Shown: piece by piece, positions 50,482-59,924 of the stretch
Layout: each line of letters begins with the position of its first letter
Position numbering within the stretch: position 1 is the first letter of the stretch
Source: JAVKFY01 sp040223615
Lineage (GTDB): Bacteria; Pseudomonadota; Alphaproteobacteria; GCA-2731375
Assembly: GCA_040223615.1 (NCBI GenBank)
Contig: JAVKFY010000014.1
Span: forward strand, 1 to 64,000
DNA length: 64,000 nucleotides
Reading direction: 5' to 3'
The notes under the pieces: generated by a model
What the model was told of the DNA's origin: nothing
Seen by the model: only the letters and a program-made list of their open reading frames with translations
Databases searched by the model: none
Made by a program: the position numbers and the translations under genes

Positions 50482-50719
50482 CCGTCCAGCGGCGGCCACG
50501 GCGGGCAATGACGGCCTGCGCTGGATCCGCCTGGTCCTGCCGCCCGTCTATCTGGCGCTGCTGCTCGGCGGCTGTGTCGGCGGTCCGACGCGCCTGACCG
50601 AGTTGATGATGCCGCAAACGGCGGCGGCGCCGGCCGCGCCGGCCGCGCCGCTTTACTGCTATCGCAACCTGGCCCGCGTGGACTGCTACACGGGTCCGGA
50701 TCCGCAGCGCCGGCACTAG
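50468..50719 (+). CDS. Small lipoprotein with YCYR...VDCY motif
   Basis: 83 residues. A hydrophobic segment with a lipobox (LALLLGGC, Cys at about residue 36) is preceded by a long polar N-terminus. The C-terminal 20 residues carry LYCYRNLARVDCYTGPDP. This CYR-x5-DCY pattern recurs in short alphaproteobacterial lipoproteins of unknown role. It begins 14 nt inside the 3' end of the histidine kinase gene, so it is co-transcribed with it. An internal start closer to the hydrophobic segment is possible. Confidence 0.65.
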   Translation: MPPPSRPAAATAGNDGLRWIRLVLPPVYLALLLGGCVGGPTRLTELMMPQTAAAPAAPAAPLYCYRNLARVDCYTGPDPQRRH

Positions 50720-50778
50720 CGCCAGTTTCGGCTATCATGCCTCCCGCCGGCCCGACCGGCCCGCAGGGGAGGACAGCC

Positions 50779-51174
50779 ATGCCGTTGACGCTGACGCAAG
50801 CCAATCAGGTCATCGCCGGTGCCATCGCCAAAGCCGAGGCGATGGGCATCAAGATCAACGTCGCTGTCTGCGATGTCGGCGGCCGGCTGGTCGCGTTCGC
50901 GCGCATGGACGGCGCGATGTGGGCCGGCGTCTATGGCAGCCAGGGCAAGGCGGTGGCCTCGGCGGCCGCCGGCGTGCCCAGTGGCAATCTGACCGAGCGC
51001 GCCGACCACCCGACCTGGCGCCATATCGTTGCCGCCTCGGGCGGGCATATCGCGCTGGGCCAGGGGGCGGTGCCGATCAGGATCGACGGCGAACTGGTCG
51101 GCGCCTGCGGCGTCGGCGGCGGCACCGCGCAGGAAGATGAGGACTGCGCTCAGGCCGGGGTCGACGGGCTCTAG
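50779..51174 (+). CDS. GlcG/HbpS-like heme-binding protein (DUF336)
   Basis: 131 residues, single domain. LTLTQANQVIAGAIAKAEAMGIKINVAVCDVGGRLVAFARMDGA and GGVPIR-like GQGAVPIRIDGELVGACGVGGGTAQEDEDCAQAG cover the whole family pattern. Relatives bind heme or small acids (HbpS) or belong to glycolate or aromatic catabolic operons (GlcG). The ATG at 50779 follows a strong GGGGAGG. The next gene, a PuuE-type deacetylase, starts 3 nt after its stop, so the two should be co-translated and functionally linked. Confidence 0.88.
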   Translation: MPLTLTQANQVIAGAIAKAEAMGIKINVAVCDVGGRLVAFARMDGAMWAGVYGSQGKAVASAAAGVPSGNLTERADHPTWRHIVAASGGHIALGQGAVPIRIDGELVGACGVGGGTAQEDEDCAQAGVDGL

Positions 51175-51177
51175 GCG

Positions 51178-52083
51178 ATGGCCGGCAATGAACATCTGAC
51201 GCGCGACTTCGTTGGCTATGGCGGCCGACCGCCGGACCCGAAATGGCCGGACGGGGCCAAGCTCGCGGTCAATTTCGTGCTGAACTACGAGGAGGGCTCG
51301 GAGCCCTCTATCCCCGATGGCGACGCGGAATCGGAGATCGGCCTGACCGAAGGCGGCGGGCCGGTGCCGGGCCGCGACCTGGCGGCGGAGTCGATGTTCG
51401 AATATGGCAGCCGGGCCGGCTTCTGGCGCCTGGCGCGGCTGTTCGACGAGCGTGCCTTGCCGGCGACGGTTTTCGGCTGCGCCCTGGCGTTGCAACGCAA
51501 TCCCGCCGCGGCGGCGGAGATCAGGCGGCTCGGCTGGGATGTCTGCGCGCACGGCTGGCGCTGGGAGAAGCACCCGCTGCTTTCCGAGGACCAGGAGCGC
51601 GCCCGCATCGCGCGCACCGTGCCGGCGATCGAACAACTGGTCGGCGAGCGGCCGTTCGGCTGGTACTGCCGCTACGGTCCCAGCGTGAACACCCGCCGGC
51701 TGCTGGTCGAGGCAGGCGGGTTTCTCTACGATTCCGACGCCTACAATGACGACCTGCCGTACTGGACCGAGGTCGGCGGCAAGCCGCACCTGATCGTCCC
51801 GTACACGCTCGCCAACAACGACACCAAGTTCATGCGCGGCGCGGTGGCGCATGGCGACGATTTCTTCGTCTATCTCCGCGATGCCTTCGACATGCTGCTG
51901 GCCGAGGGGCGCGCCGGCAGCCCGAAGATGATGTCGGTCGGCCTGCACCTGCGCATCGTCGGCCAGCCGGCACGCGCCGCCGGCGTCGCCCGCTTCCTGG
52001 ACCACGTGAAGGCGCATGACGACGTGTGGGTGACGCGGCGGGTCGACATCGCCCGCCACTGGCATCAATACCACCAGCCGTGA
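51178..52083 (+). CDS. Polysaccharide-deacetylase-fold hydrolase, PuuE allantoinase-like
   Basis: 301 residues. The NodB-fold core has VNFVLNYEEGSEPSIPDGD, DVCAHGWRWEKH (His motif) and WYCRYGPSVNTRRLL, matching the PuuE (cofactor-independent allantoinase) branch rather than chitin or peptidoglycan deacetylases. No signal peptide, so it acts in the cytoplasm on a small C-N bond substrate. It is coupled to the upstream DUF336 gene (3 nt) and to the downstream SAM hydroxide adenosyltransferase gene (4-nt overlap GTGA). No other uric-acid pathway genes are seen, so allantoin is only one possibility. Confidence 0.85.
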   Translation: MAGNEHLTRDFVGYGGRPPDPKWPDGAKLAVNFVLNYEEGSEPSIPDGDAESEIGLTEGGGPVPGRDLAAESMFEYGSRAGFWRLARLFDERALPATVFGCALALQRNPAAAAEIRRLGWDVCAHGWRWEKHPLLSEDQERARIARTVPAIEQLVGERPFGWYCRYGPSVNTRRLLVEAGGFLYDSDAYNDDLPYWTEVGGKPHLIVPYTLANNDTKFMRGAVAHGDDFFVYLRDAFDMLLAEGRAGSPKMMSVGLHLRIVGQPARAAGVARFLDHVKAHDDVWVTRRVDIARHWHQYHQP

Positions 52084-52796
52084 TCGTCCTGTTCACCGAC
52101 TTTGGCCGTGCCGGGCCCTATGTCGGCCAGATGCAGGCGGTGTGCGCGCGCCTGGCGCCAGGCATGCCGGTGATCGACCTGTTCGCCGATGCGCCGGCCT
52201 TCGAGCCGCAGCTCGCGGCCTACCTGCTGGCGGCCTATGTCGACGAGTTCCCCGCCGGCACGGTGTTCTGCTGCGTCGTCGATCCCGGTGTCGGCTCGGA
52301 CCGGCTGCCGGTCGCCTTGCAGGCGGACGGGCGCTGGTTCGTCGGGCCGGACAACGGCCTGCTTGGCGTGGTCGAGGCACGTGCCGCCGAAGCCACCGCC
52401 CATGAGATAGCCTGGCGGCCGGAACGGCTGTCGGCCAGCTTCCACGGCCGCGACCTGTTCGCGCCGGTCGCCGCCAGGCTGGCGCGGGGCACGATGCCGG
52501 ACTGGCGGCCGCTGGCTCGGCCGCTGCGGCCTGAGGGCTGGCCCGACGACCTGGCGCGGGTGGTCTACGTCGACCCCTACGGCAACGCGATGACCGGCTT
52601 GCGGGCCGATACTATTTCGTCATTGGCCGTCGGCGGCCGTGGCCTGCCGCGCCTTCGCACGTTTGCCGAGGCGGCGCCGGGCGCGGCCTTCTGGTATGAG
52701 AATGCCAACGGCCTGGCCGAGATCGCGGTCAACCGGGGCAGCGCCGCGGCGTCGCTCGGGCTGCGGGTCGGCGACGTCGTACAGGCGGAGGGATAG
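52080..52796 (+). CDS. S-adenosyl-L-methionine hydroxide adenosyltransferase (DUF62)
   Basis: 238 residues. IVLFTDFGRAGPYVGQMQ, FCCVVDPGVGSDR, FVGPDNGLLG, SFHGRDLFAPVAA and YVDPYGNAMTG are the SAM-site motifs of this family, which splits SAM with hydroxide to adenosine and methionine (halide-using relatives are chlorinases and fluorinases). The start is GTG at 52080, overlapping the previous stop by 4 nt (GTGA). No halogenation genes are nearby, so the hydrolytic activity is the likelier one. The next gene starts 2 nt after the stop. Confidence 0.9.
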   Translation: MIVLFTDFGRAGPYVGQMQAVCARLAPGMPVIDLFADAPAFEPQLAAYLLAAYVDEFPAGTVFCCVVDPGVGSDRLPVALQADGRWFVGPDNGLLGVVEARAAEATAHEIAWRPERLSASFHGRDLFAPVAARLARGTMPDWRPLARPLRPEGWPDDLARVVYVDPYGNAMTGLRADTISSLAVGGRGLPRLRTFAEAAPGAAFWYENANGLAEIAVNRGSAAASLGLRVGDVVQAEG

Positions 52797-52798
52797 CC

Positions 52799-53797
52799 AT
52801 GTCGCGGCCGGGACCGCGCAACCTGATCACCGACGTCGACGGTGTGCTGGTCGGCCACGCCAGCGATCCGGCCAACCGCACCGGCTCGACCGTGCTACGG
52901 CCGGTCGACGGCGCGTGGCTGGCGGCGGGCGACGTGCGCGGCGGGGCGCCGGGCACGCGCGAGACCGAGTTGCTGTCGCCGACCTGCCGGGTCGACCGCA
53001 TCGACGCGATTTGCCTGTCCGGCGGCTCGGCCTTCGGCCTCGCGGCGGCCGACGGCGCGATGGAATGGCTGGCGGCGCATGACAGGGGGCTGGAGATCGC
53101 CGGCTGGCGCGTGCCGATCGTGCCGAGCGCGATCATCTTCGACCTGGCCGGCCGTTCGCCATCCCGGCGCGTCGACTATCGCGCGCTCGGCCATGAAGCC
53201 AGCGCCAGCGCCGCCGCGGACTTCGCGCTGGGTAACGCCGGCGCCGGCTATGGCGCCCGCGCCGGCGTTCTCAAGGGTGGGATCGGCAGTGCCTCGCTGC
53301 TCGACGGCCCGGTGCAGGTCGGGGCGCTGGCGGTCGTGAACTGCGTCGGCTCGGTCCTGATCGGCGGCACCGACGCCTTCTGGGCCTGGCCGCTGGAGCG
53401 CGACGGCGAGTTCGGCGGTCGCCGTCCGCCGGCGGACTACGTCACGCCCGAGACCGAGCCAATGGCGGATTCGCGCGTCATCGCACACACCACGGTCTGC
53501 TGCGTCGCCACCAACGTGACGATGTCGAAGGCCGATGCCCAGCGGGTCGCGATCATGGCCCAGGACGGATTGGCGCGGGCGATCCGTCCGGTGCACACGC
53601 CATTCGACGGCGACACCGTGTTCGTGGTCTCGACCGGCGCCCATGCCGCGTCGGGGGCATCGGCCTGGACGGTCGCGCAGCTCGGCGCGATGGCCGCCGA
53701 TTGCCTGGCGCGGGCGGTGGCGCGCGGCGTTTACGCGGCTGCCGATTCAGGCGACATTGCCAGCTACAGAACCATTCACGGCGGCGACAAGCCGTAG
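52799..53797 (+). CDS. P1-family peptidase (DmpA/BapA-like aminopeptidase)
   Basis: 332 residues. It starts with NLITDVDGVLVGHASDPANRTGSTV. The conserved SGGSAFGLAAADG block, the NCVGSVLIG stretch, and HTTVCCVATNV followed by GLARAIRPVHTPFDGDTVFVVSTG show the self-cleaving N-terminal-nucleophile fold. The expected cleavage precedes a Thr/Ser in the HTTV region. Such enzymes release D- or beta-amino acids from amides. It lies 2 nt after the SAM adenosyltransferase gene and 17 nt before an ABC solute-binding protein gene, consistent with a peptide or amide uptake-and-hydrolysis module. Confidence 0.9.
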   Translation: MSRPGPRNLITDVDGVLVGHASDPANRTGSTVLRPVDGAWLAAGDVRGGAPGTRETELLSPTCRVDRIDAICLSGGSAFGLAAADGAMEWLAAHDRGLEIAGWRVPIVPSAIIFDLAGRSPSRRVDYRALGHEASASAAADFALGNAGAGYGARAGVLKGGIGSASLLDGPVQVGALAVVNCVGSVLIGGTDAFWAWPLERDGEFGGRRPPADYVTPETEPMADSRVIAHTTVCCVATNVTMSKADAQRVAIMAQDGLARAIRPVHTPFDGDTVFVVSTGAHAASGASAWTVAQLGAMAADCLARAVARGVYAAADSGDIASYRTIHGGDKP

Positions 53798-53814
53798 GTT
53801 GAGGAGCAGGACGC

Positions 53815-55287
53815 ATGAAACGCTTCGTGATGACGCTGGCCGCCGCGGCGGTCGCGCTGCCGACGGCGGCGCTGGCCAAGGACACGCTGACCCTGGCCAT
53901 GACCCTGGAGCCGGCCGGGCTCGATCCGACCACCCGCGCGGAGGCCGCGATCGGCCAGATCGTGCTCTACAACGTGTTCGAGACGCTGACCAAGATCAAC
54001 GAGGACGCCACCGTCAGCCCCGGCCTGGCCAAGAGCTGGACACTGGCCGACGATGGCAAGACCTACACCTTCAAGCTGCACGAGGGCGTCAAGTTCCATG
54101 ACGGCACGGCGCTCGACAGCGGCGACGTGAAGTTCACCTTCGAGCGCAGCGCCGCCGAGGACAGCGCCAACAAGCGCAAGAAGTACTTCACCAACATGGC
54201 GTCGATCGAGACGCCGGACGCGACCACCGTGGTGATCACGCTGAAGGAGCCGCGTCCGACCTTCCTGTTCAACATGGGCGAGGCGAATTCGGTGATCCTG
54301 GCGCCGGAGTCGGTCGAGACCGACGCCACCAACCCGGTCGGCACCGGCCCGTTCAAGTTCGTGAAGTGGACCAAGGGCGACAGCCTGGTGCTGGAGAAGA
54401 ACCCGGACCATCGCGACGCCGCCAACGTGCAACTCACCAAGGTGACCTACAAGTTCATCAACGATGCCTCGGCGCAGGTCGCCGCCCTGGTCGCCGGCGA
54501 CCTCGACTACATCCCGTTCTTCCGCGCGCCGGAGGCGCTGGGACCGTTCAAGGACAACCCGAACCTGGTGATCACCTCGGGCACCACCGAGGGCGAGACC
54601 ATCCTGGGCATCAACAACAAGAAGCCGCCGCTGGACAACCTCAAGGTGCGCCAGGCGATCGCGCACGCGATCGACCGGCAGGAGATCATCGACGGTGCCA
54701 TGTTCGGCATCGGCACGCCGATCGGCAGCCACTTCGCGCCGCACAACCCGGACTATGTCGACCTCACCGGCACCTATCCCTACGACCCGGAAAAGGCCAA
54801 GGCGCTGCTGAAGGAAGCCGGCGCCGAAGGGTCGGAACTGGTGCTCCGGCTGCCGCCGGTCGGCTATGCCCGCAACGGCGGCCAGATCCTGGCGCAGCAG
54901 CTGGAGAAGATCGGCCTGAAGATCAGAATCGAGAATGTCGAGTGGGCGCAGTGGCTCGACGTGGTCTACAAGCAGAAGAACTACGACCTGTCGATCGTCA
55001 GCCACGTGGAGCCGATGGACATCGGCATCTACGCCAACCCGGACTACTACTTCCAATACGACAGCGCCGAGTTCCGCGACATCATGAGCAAGGCGGACGC
55101 CGCGCTCGATCCGGCGGAGCGCTCCAAGTACCTGAAGATGGCGCAGCGGAAGCTGGCTGACGACGCGGTCAACGGCTACCTGTTCCAGCTCGGCAAGACC
55201 ACCGTCGCGGCCAAGGGATTGCAGGGCTACTGGAAGAACTCGCCGTACTTCCTGAACGACCTGGCCGCGATTTCCTGGGCCAACTAG
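53815..55287 (+). CDS. ABC transporter solute-binding protein, family 5 (peptide/nickel type)
   Basis: 490 residues. Signal peptide 1-20 (MTLAAAAVALPTAALA). The family-5 signature lies around residues 70-92 (YTFKLHEGVKFHDGTALDSGDVKFTFER), and the long two-lobed body ends FLNDLAAISWAN. Binds oligopeptides, opines or similar solutes in the periplasm. No permease or ATPase gene follows, so this is an orphan component whose membrane partners must be encoded elsewhere. It follows the P1 peptidase by 17 nt on the same strand, with an AGGAGC site before the ATG. Confidence 0.93.
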   Translation: MKRFVMTLAAAAVALPTAALAKDTLTLAMTLEPAGLDPTTRAEAAIGQIVLYNVFETLTKINEDATVSPGLAKSWTLADDGKTYTFKLHEGVKFHDGTALDSGDVKFTFERSAAEDSANKRKKYFTNMASIETPDATTVVITLKEPRPTFLFNMGEANSVILAPESVETDATNPVGTGPFKFVKWTKGDSLVLEKNPDHRDAANVQLTKVTYKFINDASAQVAALVAGDLDYIPFFRAPEALGPFKDNPNLVITSGTTEGETILGINNKKPPLDNLKVRQAIAHAIDRQEIIDGAMFGIGTPIGSHFAPHNPDYVDLTGTYPYDPEKAKALLKEAGAEGSELVLRLPPVGYARNGGQILAQQLEKIGLKIRIENVEWAQWLDVVYKQKNYDLSIVSHVEPMDIGIYANPDYYFQYDSAEFRDIMSKADAALDPAERSKYLKMAQRKLADDAVNGYLFQLGKTTVAAKGLQGYWKNSPYFLNDLAAISWAN

Positions 55288-55321
55288 CAGGCGGTGGCCG
55301 CCCGTCAGGCGGCGGCCCCCC

Positions 55322-56199
55322 ACCACGGGCCAGACCGTCGTTTGTATCGGCGCGATCAACGTCGACGAGATCCTGACACTGGACGCGCCGCCGCGTGCCG
55401 GCACCTCGAACCCGGCCGCCCGGCGCGTCGCGCGCGGCGGCGTGGCGCGCAACGTGGCGGAGAATCTGGCCCGGCTCGGGGTGCCGACGACGCTGATCGG
55501 GCTGGTCGGCGACGACCGCGAAGGTCATGACATCGTCGAGGGCACCGGCGCCGCCGGCGCGCGGCTGCGAGTCGACGTGTTGCCGGACGCCGAGACCGGC
55601 CGCTATGCGGCGATCGTCGCCCCGGACGGTTCGCTGGTGCTGGGCGTCGCGTCGATGGATATCCAAACGCGAATGACGCCGGCATGGCTGGCGGACAAGG
55701 CGGCGGACATCGACGCCGCCGACTGGGTCTTCGCCGACGCCAACCTGCCGGCCGACAGCCTGGCCTGGCTGGCGCGGCGGGCGGGGCGTCTGGCGGTCGA
55801 CGCGGTGTCGCTGGCCAAGACGCCGCGGCTGCCGGCGTCGGCCGACCTGCTGTTCTGCAATCGCGACGAGGCGGCGCTGCTGTCCGGCGGGACCGGCGAC
55901 TTCGCCATGCTGGCGGAGGCGTTGCGGGCGCGGGCCGTGAAAGTGGTGGTGAGCGACGGCGCCGGCGGCGTGGCCTGGGCCACCGCGACGGCGAGCGGCC
56001 GGTTGCCGGCGCCCGCGACAGCCTGCGTCGACGAGACCGGCGCCGGCGACGCGCTCGCGTCGGGCACGCTGTACGGGCTCACCATCGGCGACGACCTGGC
56101 GCGCGCCTGTGCCCGCGGCGTGCGGGCGGCGGCACTCACCGTCGCCGTGCAGGGTCCGTGCGCGCCGCTTCGGGCCGACGATCTGCGCGAGGCGGCGGC

Positions 56200-56203
<4 letters not shown>
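55322..56203 (+). CDS. psuK: PfkB-family kinase, probable pseudouridine kinase; start unresolved
   Basis: The frame encodes a ribokinase-fold protein: VVCIGAINVDEIL (substrate Asp motif), RRVARGGVARNVAENLARLG, and near the end DETGAGDALASGTLYG (catalytic Asp and anion hole). It overlaps the PsuG-type gene by 4 nt (GTGA), the arrangement of pseudouridine catabolism, where PsuK phosphorylates pseudouridine. No ATG, GTG or TTG occurs in this frame between the stop at 55253 and the GTG at 55442, which would remove the first strand. A GTG at 55294 in another frame would join correctly if one C were removed from the C6 run at 55316-55321. Start given here is the first codon after that run. Confidence 0.8.
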
Positions 56204-57123
<920 letters not shown>

Positions 57124-57150
57124 CCGGCAAGATCGAACAGGAGGACCGAG

Positions 57151-58212
57151 ATGGGTGCGAGGATCGCGATCATGGGGGCCGGTGCCGTCGGTTGCTATGC
57201 CGGCGCGCACATGGCGCAGGCTGGCGAGGACGTCACCTTCATCGACATGTGGCCGGAACATGTCGAGCAGATGCGTAACGTGGGCCTGACCGTCAGCCAC
57301 GCGCGCGATGTCGAGCCGTTCACTGTGAAGGTCAAGGCGCTGCACCTGACGGAGTTGCAGGAATGCGCCAAGCAGGCGCCGTTCGACATCGCCTTCGTGT
57401 GCACCAAGTCCTACGACACCGCCTGGGCGACGACGATGGTCGCGCAGTATCTGGCGCCGGGCGGTTTCGTGGTCTCGCTGCAGAACTGCATGAACGAGGA
57501 GACCGTGGCCGGCGTGGTCGGCTGGGGCAAGACGCTGGGCTGCATCGCCAGCCAGATCATGGTCGAACTGCGGGCGCCCGGCGACGTCATACGCGGCGCC
57601 GGCAAGGGCGGCGCGAAGCACACCGTGTTCCGCGTCGGCGAGGTGCACGGCCGGGTCACCGACCGGGCCAAGGAGGTCACCCGCCTGGTGGCCTATTCGG
57701 ATTCGGCGCTGACCACGGAGAACCTGTGGGGCGAGCGCTGGTCGAAACTGGTCGCCAACTCGATGATGAACGGCATGTCGGCGTCGACCGGGCTGGGCGG
57801 CAACGGCATCGTTCGCGACGACGACCTGCAACGCTTCTCGATGCGGCTCGGCGCCGAGGCGATCCGCATCGGCCAGGCGCTGGGCTACAGCCTGGAGGAG
57901 GTCTATCACCTCGATCCGGAGAAGATCGCGGCGGCCGGCGAGGGCGACGCCGCGGCGCTGGCCGACATCGCCGCGCGGCAGCGCAAGGCCGCGGAGGGCA
58001 GGTCGGACAACTTCCGCCCGTCGATGGGCCAGGACATGAACAAGGGCCGGCGCACCGAGATCGAGTTCCTGAACGGCTACGTGGTGCGCCAGGGCGAGGG
58101 CATCGGCCTTGCCGCGCGCGCCAACGCGGCGCTCACCGACATCGTCAAGCGCGTCGAGAAAGGCGAGCTGAAGCCCGACCCGCAGCACATCAAGGACCTG
58201 CGGCTGAACTGA
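57151..58212 (+). CDS. Ketopantoate reductase-like NAD(P)-dependent dehydrogenase
   Basis: 353 residues. N-terminal Rossmann loop IAIMGAGAVGCYAGAHMAQAG; the FVCTKSYDT and LQNCMNEE segments and the C-terminal helical domain (WSKLVANSMMNGMSA with the catalytic Lys) match the ApbA/PanE family. It is about 50 residues longer than PanE proper, with an insert near 255-300, so a role in a side pathway is more likely than pantothenate synthesis. AGGAGG lies just upstream of the ATG. It follows psuG by 27 nt. Confidence 0.85.
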   Translation: MGARIAIMGAGAVGCYAGAHMAQAGEDVTFIDMWPEHVEQMRNVGLTVSHARDVEPFTVKVKALHLTELQECAKQAPFDIAFVCTKSYDTAWATTMVAQYLAPGGFVVSLQNCMNEETVAGVVGWGKTLGCIASQIMVELRAPGDVIRGAGKGGAKHTVFRVGEVHGRVTDRAKEVTRLVAYSDSALTTENLWGERWSKLVANSMMNGMSASTGLGGNGIVRDDDLQRFSMRLGAEAIRIGQALGYSLEEVYHLDPEKIAAAGEGDAAALADIAARQRKAAEGRSDNFRPSMGQDMNKGRRTEIEFLNGYVVRQGEGIGLAARANAALTDIVKRVEKGELKPDPQHIKDLRLN

Positions 58213-58363
58213 TGCGCGCCGGTCGCGAGATGCCCGGTTCAAGCCCGGACACGACGGCATCTTACGTGCACTGGCCGCGTTCCGCGCCGTGAACCCGGCG
58301 CGGATGCAGCGGCAGCGTGATCCGGGCTACGGGATCGAAATCGACAACGCAGCCCCGCGTCGC

Positions 58364-58411
58364 GCCTCGTTGCAGATGGCGCGATCCGGGCTACCATGAG
58401 GCCAACGAGGC
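58364..58411. repeat. Inverted repeat in the amidohydrolase leader
   Basis: GCCTCGTTG (58364-58372) and CAACGAGGC (58403-58411) form a perfect 9-bp inverted repeat with a 30-nt spacer, ending 12 nt before the GGAGGAG ribosome-binding site. GATCCGGGCTAC occurs twice nearby (58319-58330 and 58383-58394). The 223-nt gap is otherwise without a gene. Function unknown; an operator or RNA hairpin is possible. Confidence 0.4.
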
Positions 58412-58435
58412 ATGACGCGCTCGCGGAGGAGCCCG

Positions 58436-59578
58436 ATGAAATACAACCGCATATCCGCCGACTCGCATCTCGACCTGCCGTGGATGCCGCCGGAGCTGTT
58501 CACGTCCGAGGCCCCGCGCGAGCTGAAGGAGCGCATGCCGTTCGTCACCGACGGGCCGGACGGGCCGTACTGGACGGCGAAGTCGGGCGGCCGCTTCGGG
58601 TTGCTGAACGGTGTCGGGCCGGCCGGGCAGAAATATGTCCCCGGCGCGCATCACCGTGTCGACATCATGGCCAAGACCGGCCTGTACGAGGACGGCAAGA
58701 ACGGCGTGCAGCGGATTTCCGACCCGCACCTGCGGCTGAAGGACATGGATCGCGACAACGTCGACGCCGAGGTGATCTACGGCATCCTCGGCGCGGCGAC
58801 TCGGCTGAACGACGCCGAGGCGGCGAACTGCATGCTGCGGATCTACAACGACTGGCTGGTCGACTTCTGCTCGCACTACCCGGACCGGCATATCGGGCTC
58901 GGCTGCCTCCCCTATGGCGACATCGAGGCGGCGGTCGCCGAGGTGCACCGCTGCGCCAAGCTGGGCCTGCGCGGGCTGGAGCTGTCGTGCTCGTGGGACA
59001 TGAAGCCGATGTGGCATCCGATGTGGGACCCGCTGTGGGAGGCGGTGAACGAGGTCGACCTGCCTCTGCACTTCCACACCTTCCCCAACGTGCCGCCGGA
59101 CACTATCGAGAACGAATCCGGTCAGGTGAAGCGCCGGGTGTTCTTCACCGTGGTTTCCGGTTTCCAGATGAACCTGGTGAACATCCTCGCGGCGCTGATC
59201 TCGGCCAACGTGCTGGAACGCTATCCGAACCTGCGCATCGCCTTCGGCGAGAGCGGCATCGGCTGGATCCCCTACGCGCTCGACCGCATGGACTTCGAGT
59301 GGGAGGACCGGTTCACCGACCTGGGCCTGAAGATGAAGCCGTCGGACTATTGGCGCCGGCAGTGCAAGGCGACCTTCCAGTACGACAATATCGGCGTGAA
59401 GCTGGTCGACGACATGGGCGCGGAGAGCCTGATGTGGGGCTCCGACTATCCGCATGGCGACGGCGTCTGGCCGGAATCGGACAAGTACATCGCCGACCAG
59501 TTCGCCGACCTGCCGGCGGCGCAGACCAGGATGATCACCTGCGACAACGCCGTGACGTTCTACCGGCTGGTGAACTAA
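58436..59578 (+). CDS. Amidohydrolase-family protein (COG2159 type)
   Basis: 380 residues. The TIM-barrel metallo-hydrolase pattern starts with ISADSHLDLPW instead of the usual DxHxH. The mid part has LPLHFHTFPN and the end LMWGSDYPHGDGVWP with the conserved Asp. Relatives include decarboxylases of aromatic acids and hydrolases of cyclic amides. The ATG at 58436 has a strong GGAGGAG 5 nt upstream; an in-frame ATG at 58412 does not. It ends the long plus-strand run. The substrate is unknown. Confidence 0.88.
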   Translation: MKYNRISADSHLDLPWMPPELFTSEAPRELKERMPFVTDGPDGPYWTAKSGGRFGLLNGVGPAGQKYVPGAHHRVDIMAKTGLYEDGKNGVQRISDPHLRLKDMDRDNVDAEVIYGILGAATRLNDAEAANCMLRIYNDWLVDFCSHYPDRHIGLGCLPYGDIEAAVAEVHRCAKLGLRGLELSCSWDMKPMWHPMWDPLWEAVNEVDLPLHFHTFPNVPPDTIENESGQVKRRVFFTVVSGFQMNLVNILAALISANVLERYPNLRIAFGESGIGWIPYALDRMDFEWEDRFTDLGLKMKPSDYWRRQCKATFQYDNIGVKLVDDMGAESLMWGSDYPHGDGVWPESDKYIADQFADLPAAQTRMITCDNAVTFYRLVN

Positions 59579-59648
59579 GCCAAACCGCCGTTATGACCGG
59601 ACTTCTCTCACGGGGGTTCGGTTAAGCTCTGGCGGGACCAACAACACG

Positions 59649-59840
59649 CGTCATGCCAGCGCAGGCTGGCATCCAGGCAACGTTGATATGGGCACGCGGA
59701 AACGCGGAGAACGCGGAGTTGCTCGGATCGGCGCTCCGCGACTCCGTGTGAAACCGCCACAACGGCTGGTCTGGATTCCTGCCTTCGCCGGAATGACGAG
59801 GTTCCTATGGAAGTGCCGTCCACGCCAACCGTGGGACGGC
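59649..59840. repeat. REP-like paired palindromic repeats between amidohydrolase and lipoprotein genes
   Basis: Copy A (59649-59677) contains ATGCCAGC-GCAG-GCTGGCAT. Copy B (59769-59798) is a diverged inverted copy: its reverse complement runs CGTCATTCCGGCGAAGG, and so on, in parallel to A. The segment between them has CGCGGAG repeats facing CTCCGCG. A third hairpin, GCCGTCC (59815-59821) with GGACGGC (59834-59840), lies further right. This is the common proteobacterial GTCATTCC-type intergenic repeat family. The 59579-59924 gap holds no gene. Confidence 0.7.
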
Positions 59841-59924
59841 GCAACCGATTGTTCTCGAAAACGTTTCTGATCGTGGCGCGACGCCTTAACCGGACACGCG
59901 TGGACCTGATCCGGGAATCTCGCC

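Noticed and set aside
52080..52796. SAM-dependent chlorinase/fluorinase and a halometabolite cluster
   Set aside because: The motifs fit the common hydroxide-using DUF62 family and none of the neighbours is a halometabolite gene.
53776..55452. 558-codon minus-strand frame opposite the solute-binding protein
   Set aside because: Val/Arg/His-rich shadow of a well-supported exported protein; no signal peptide or motif of its own.
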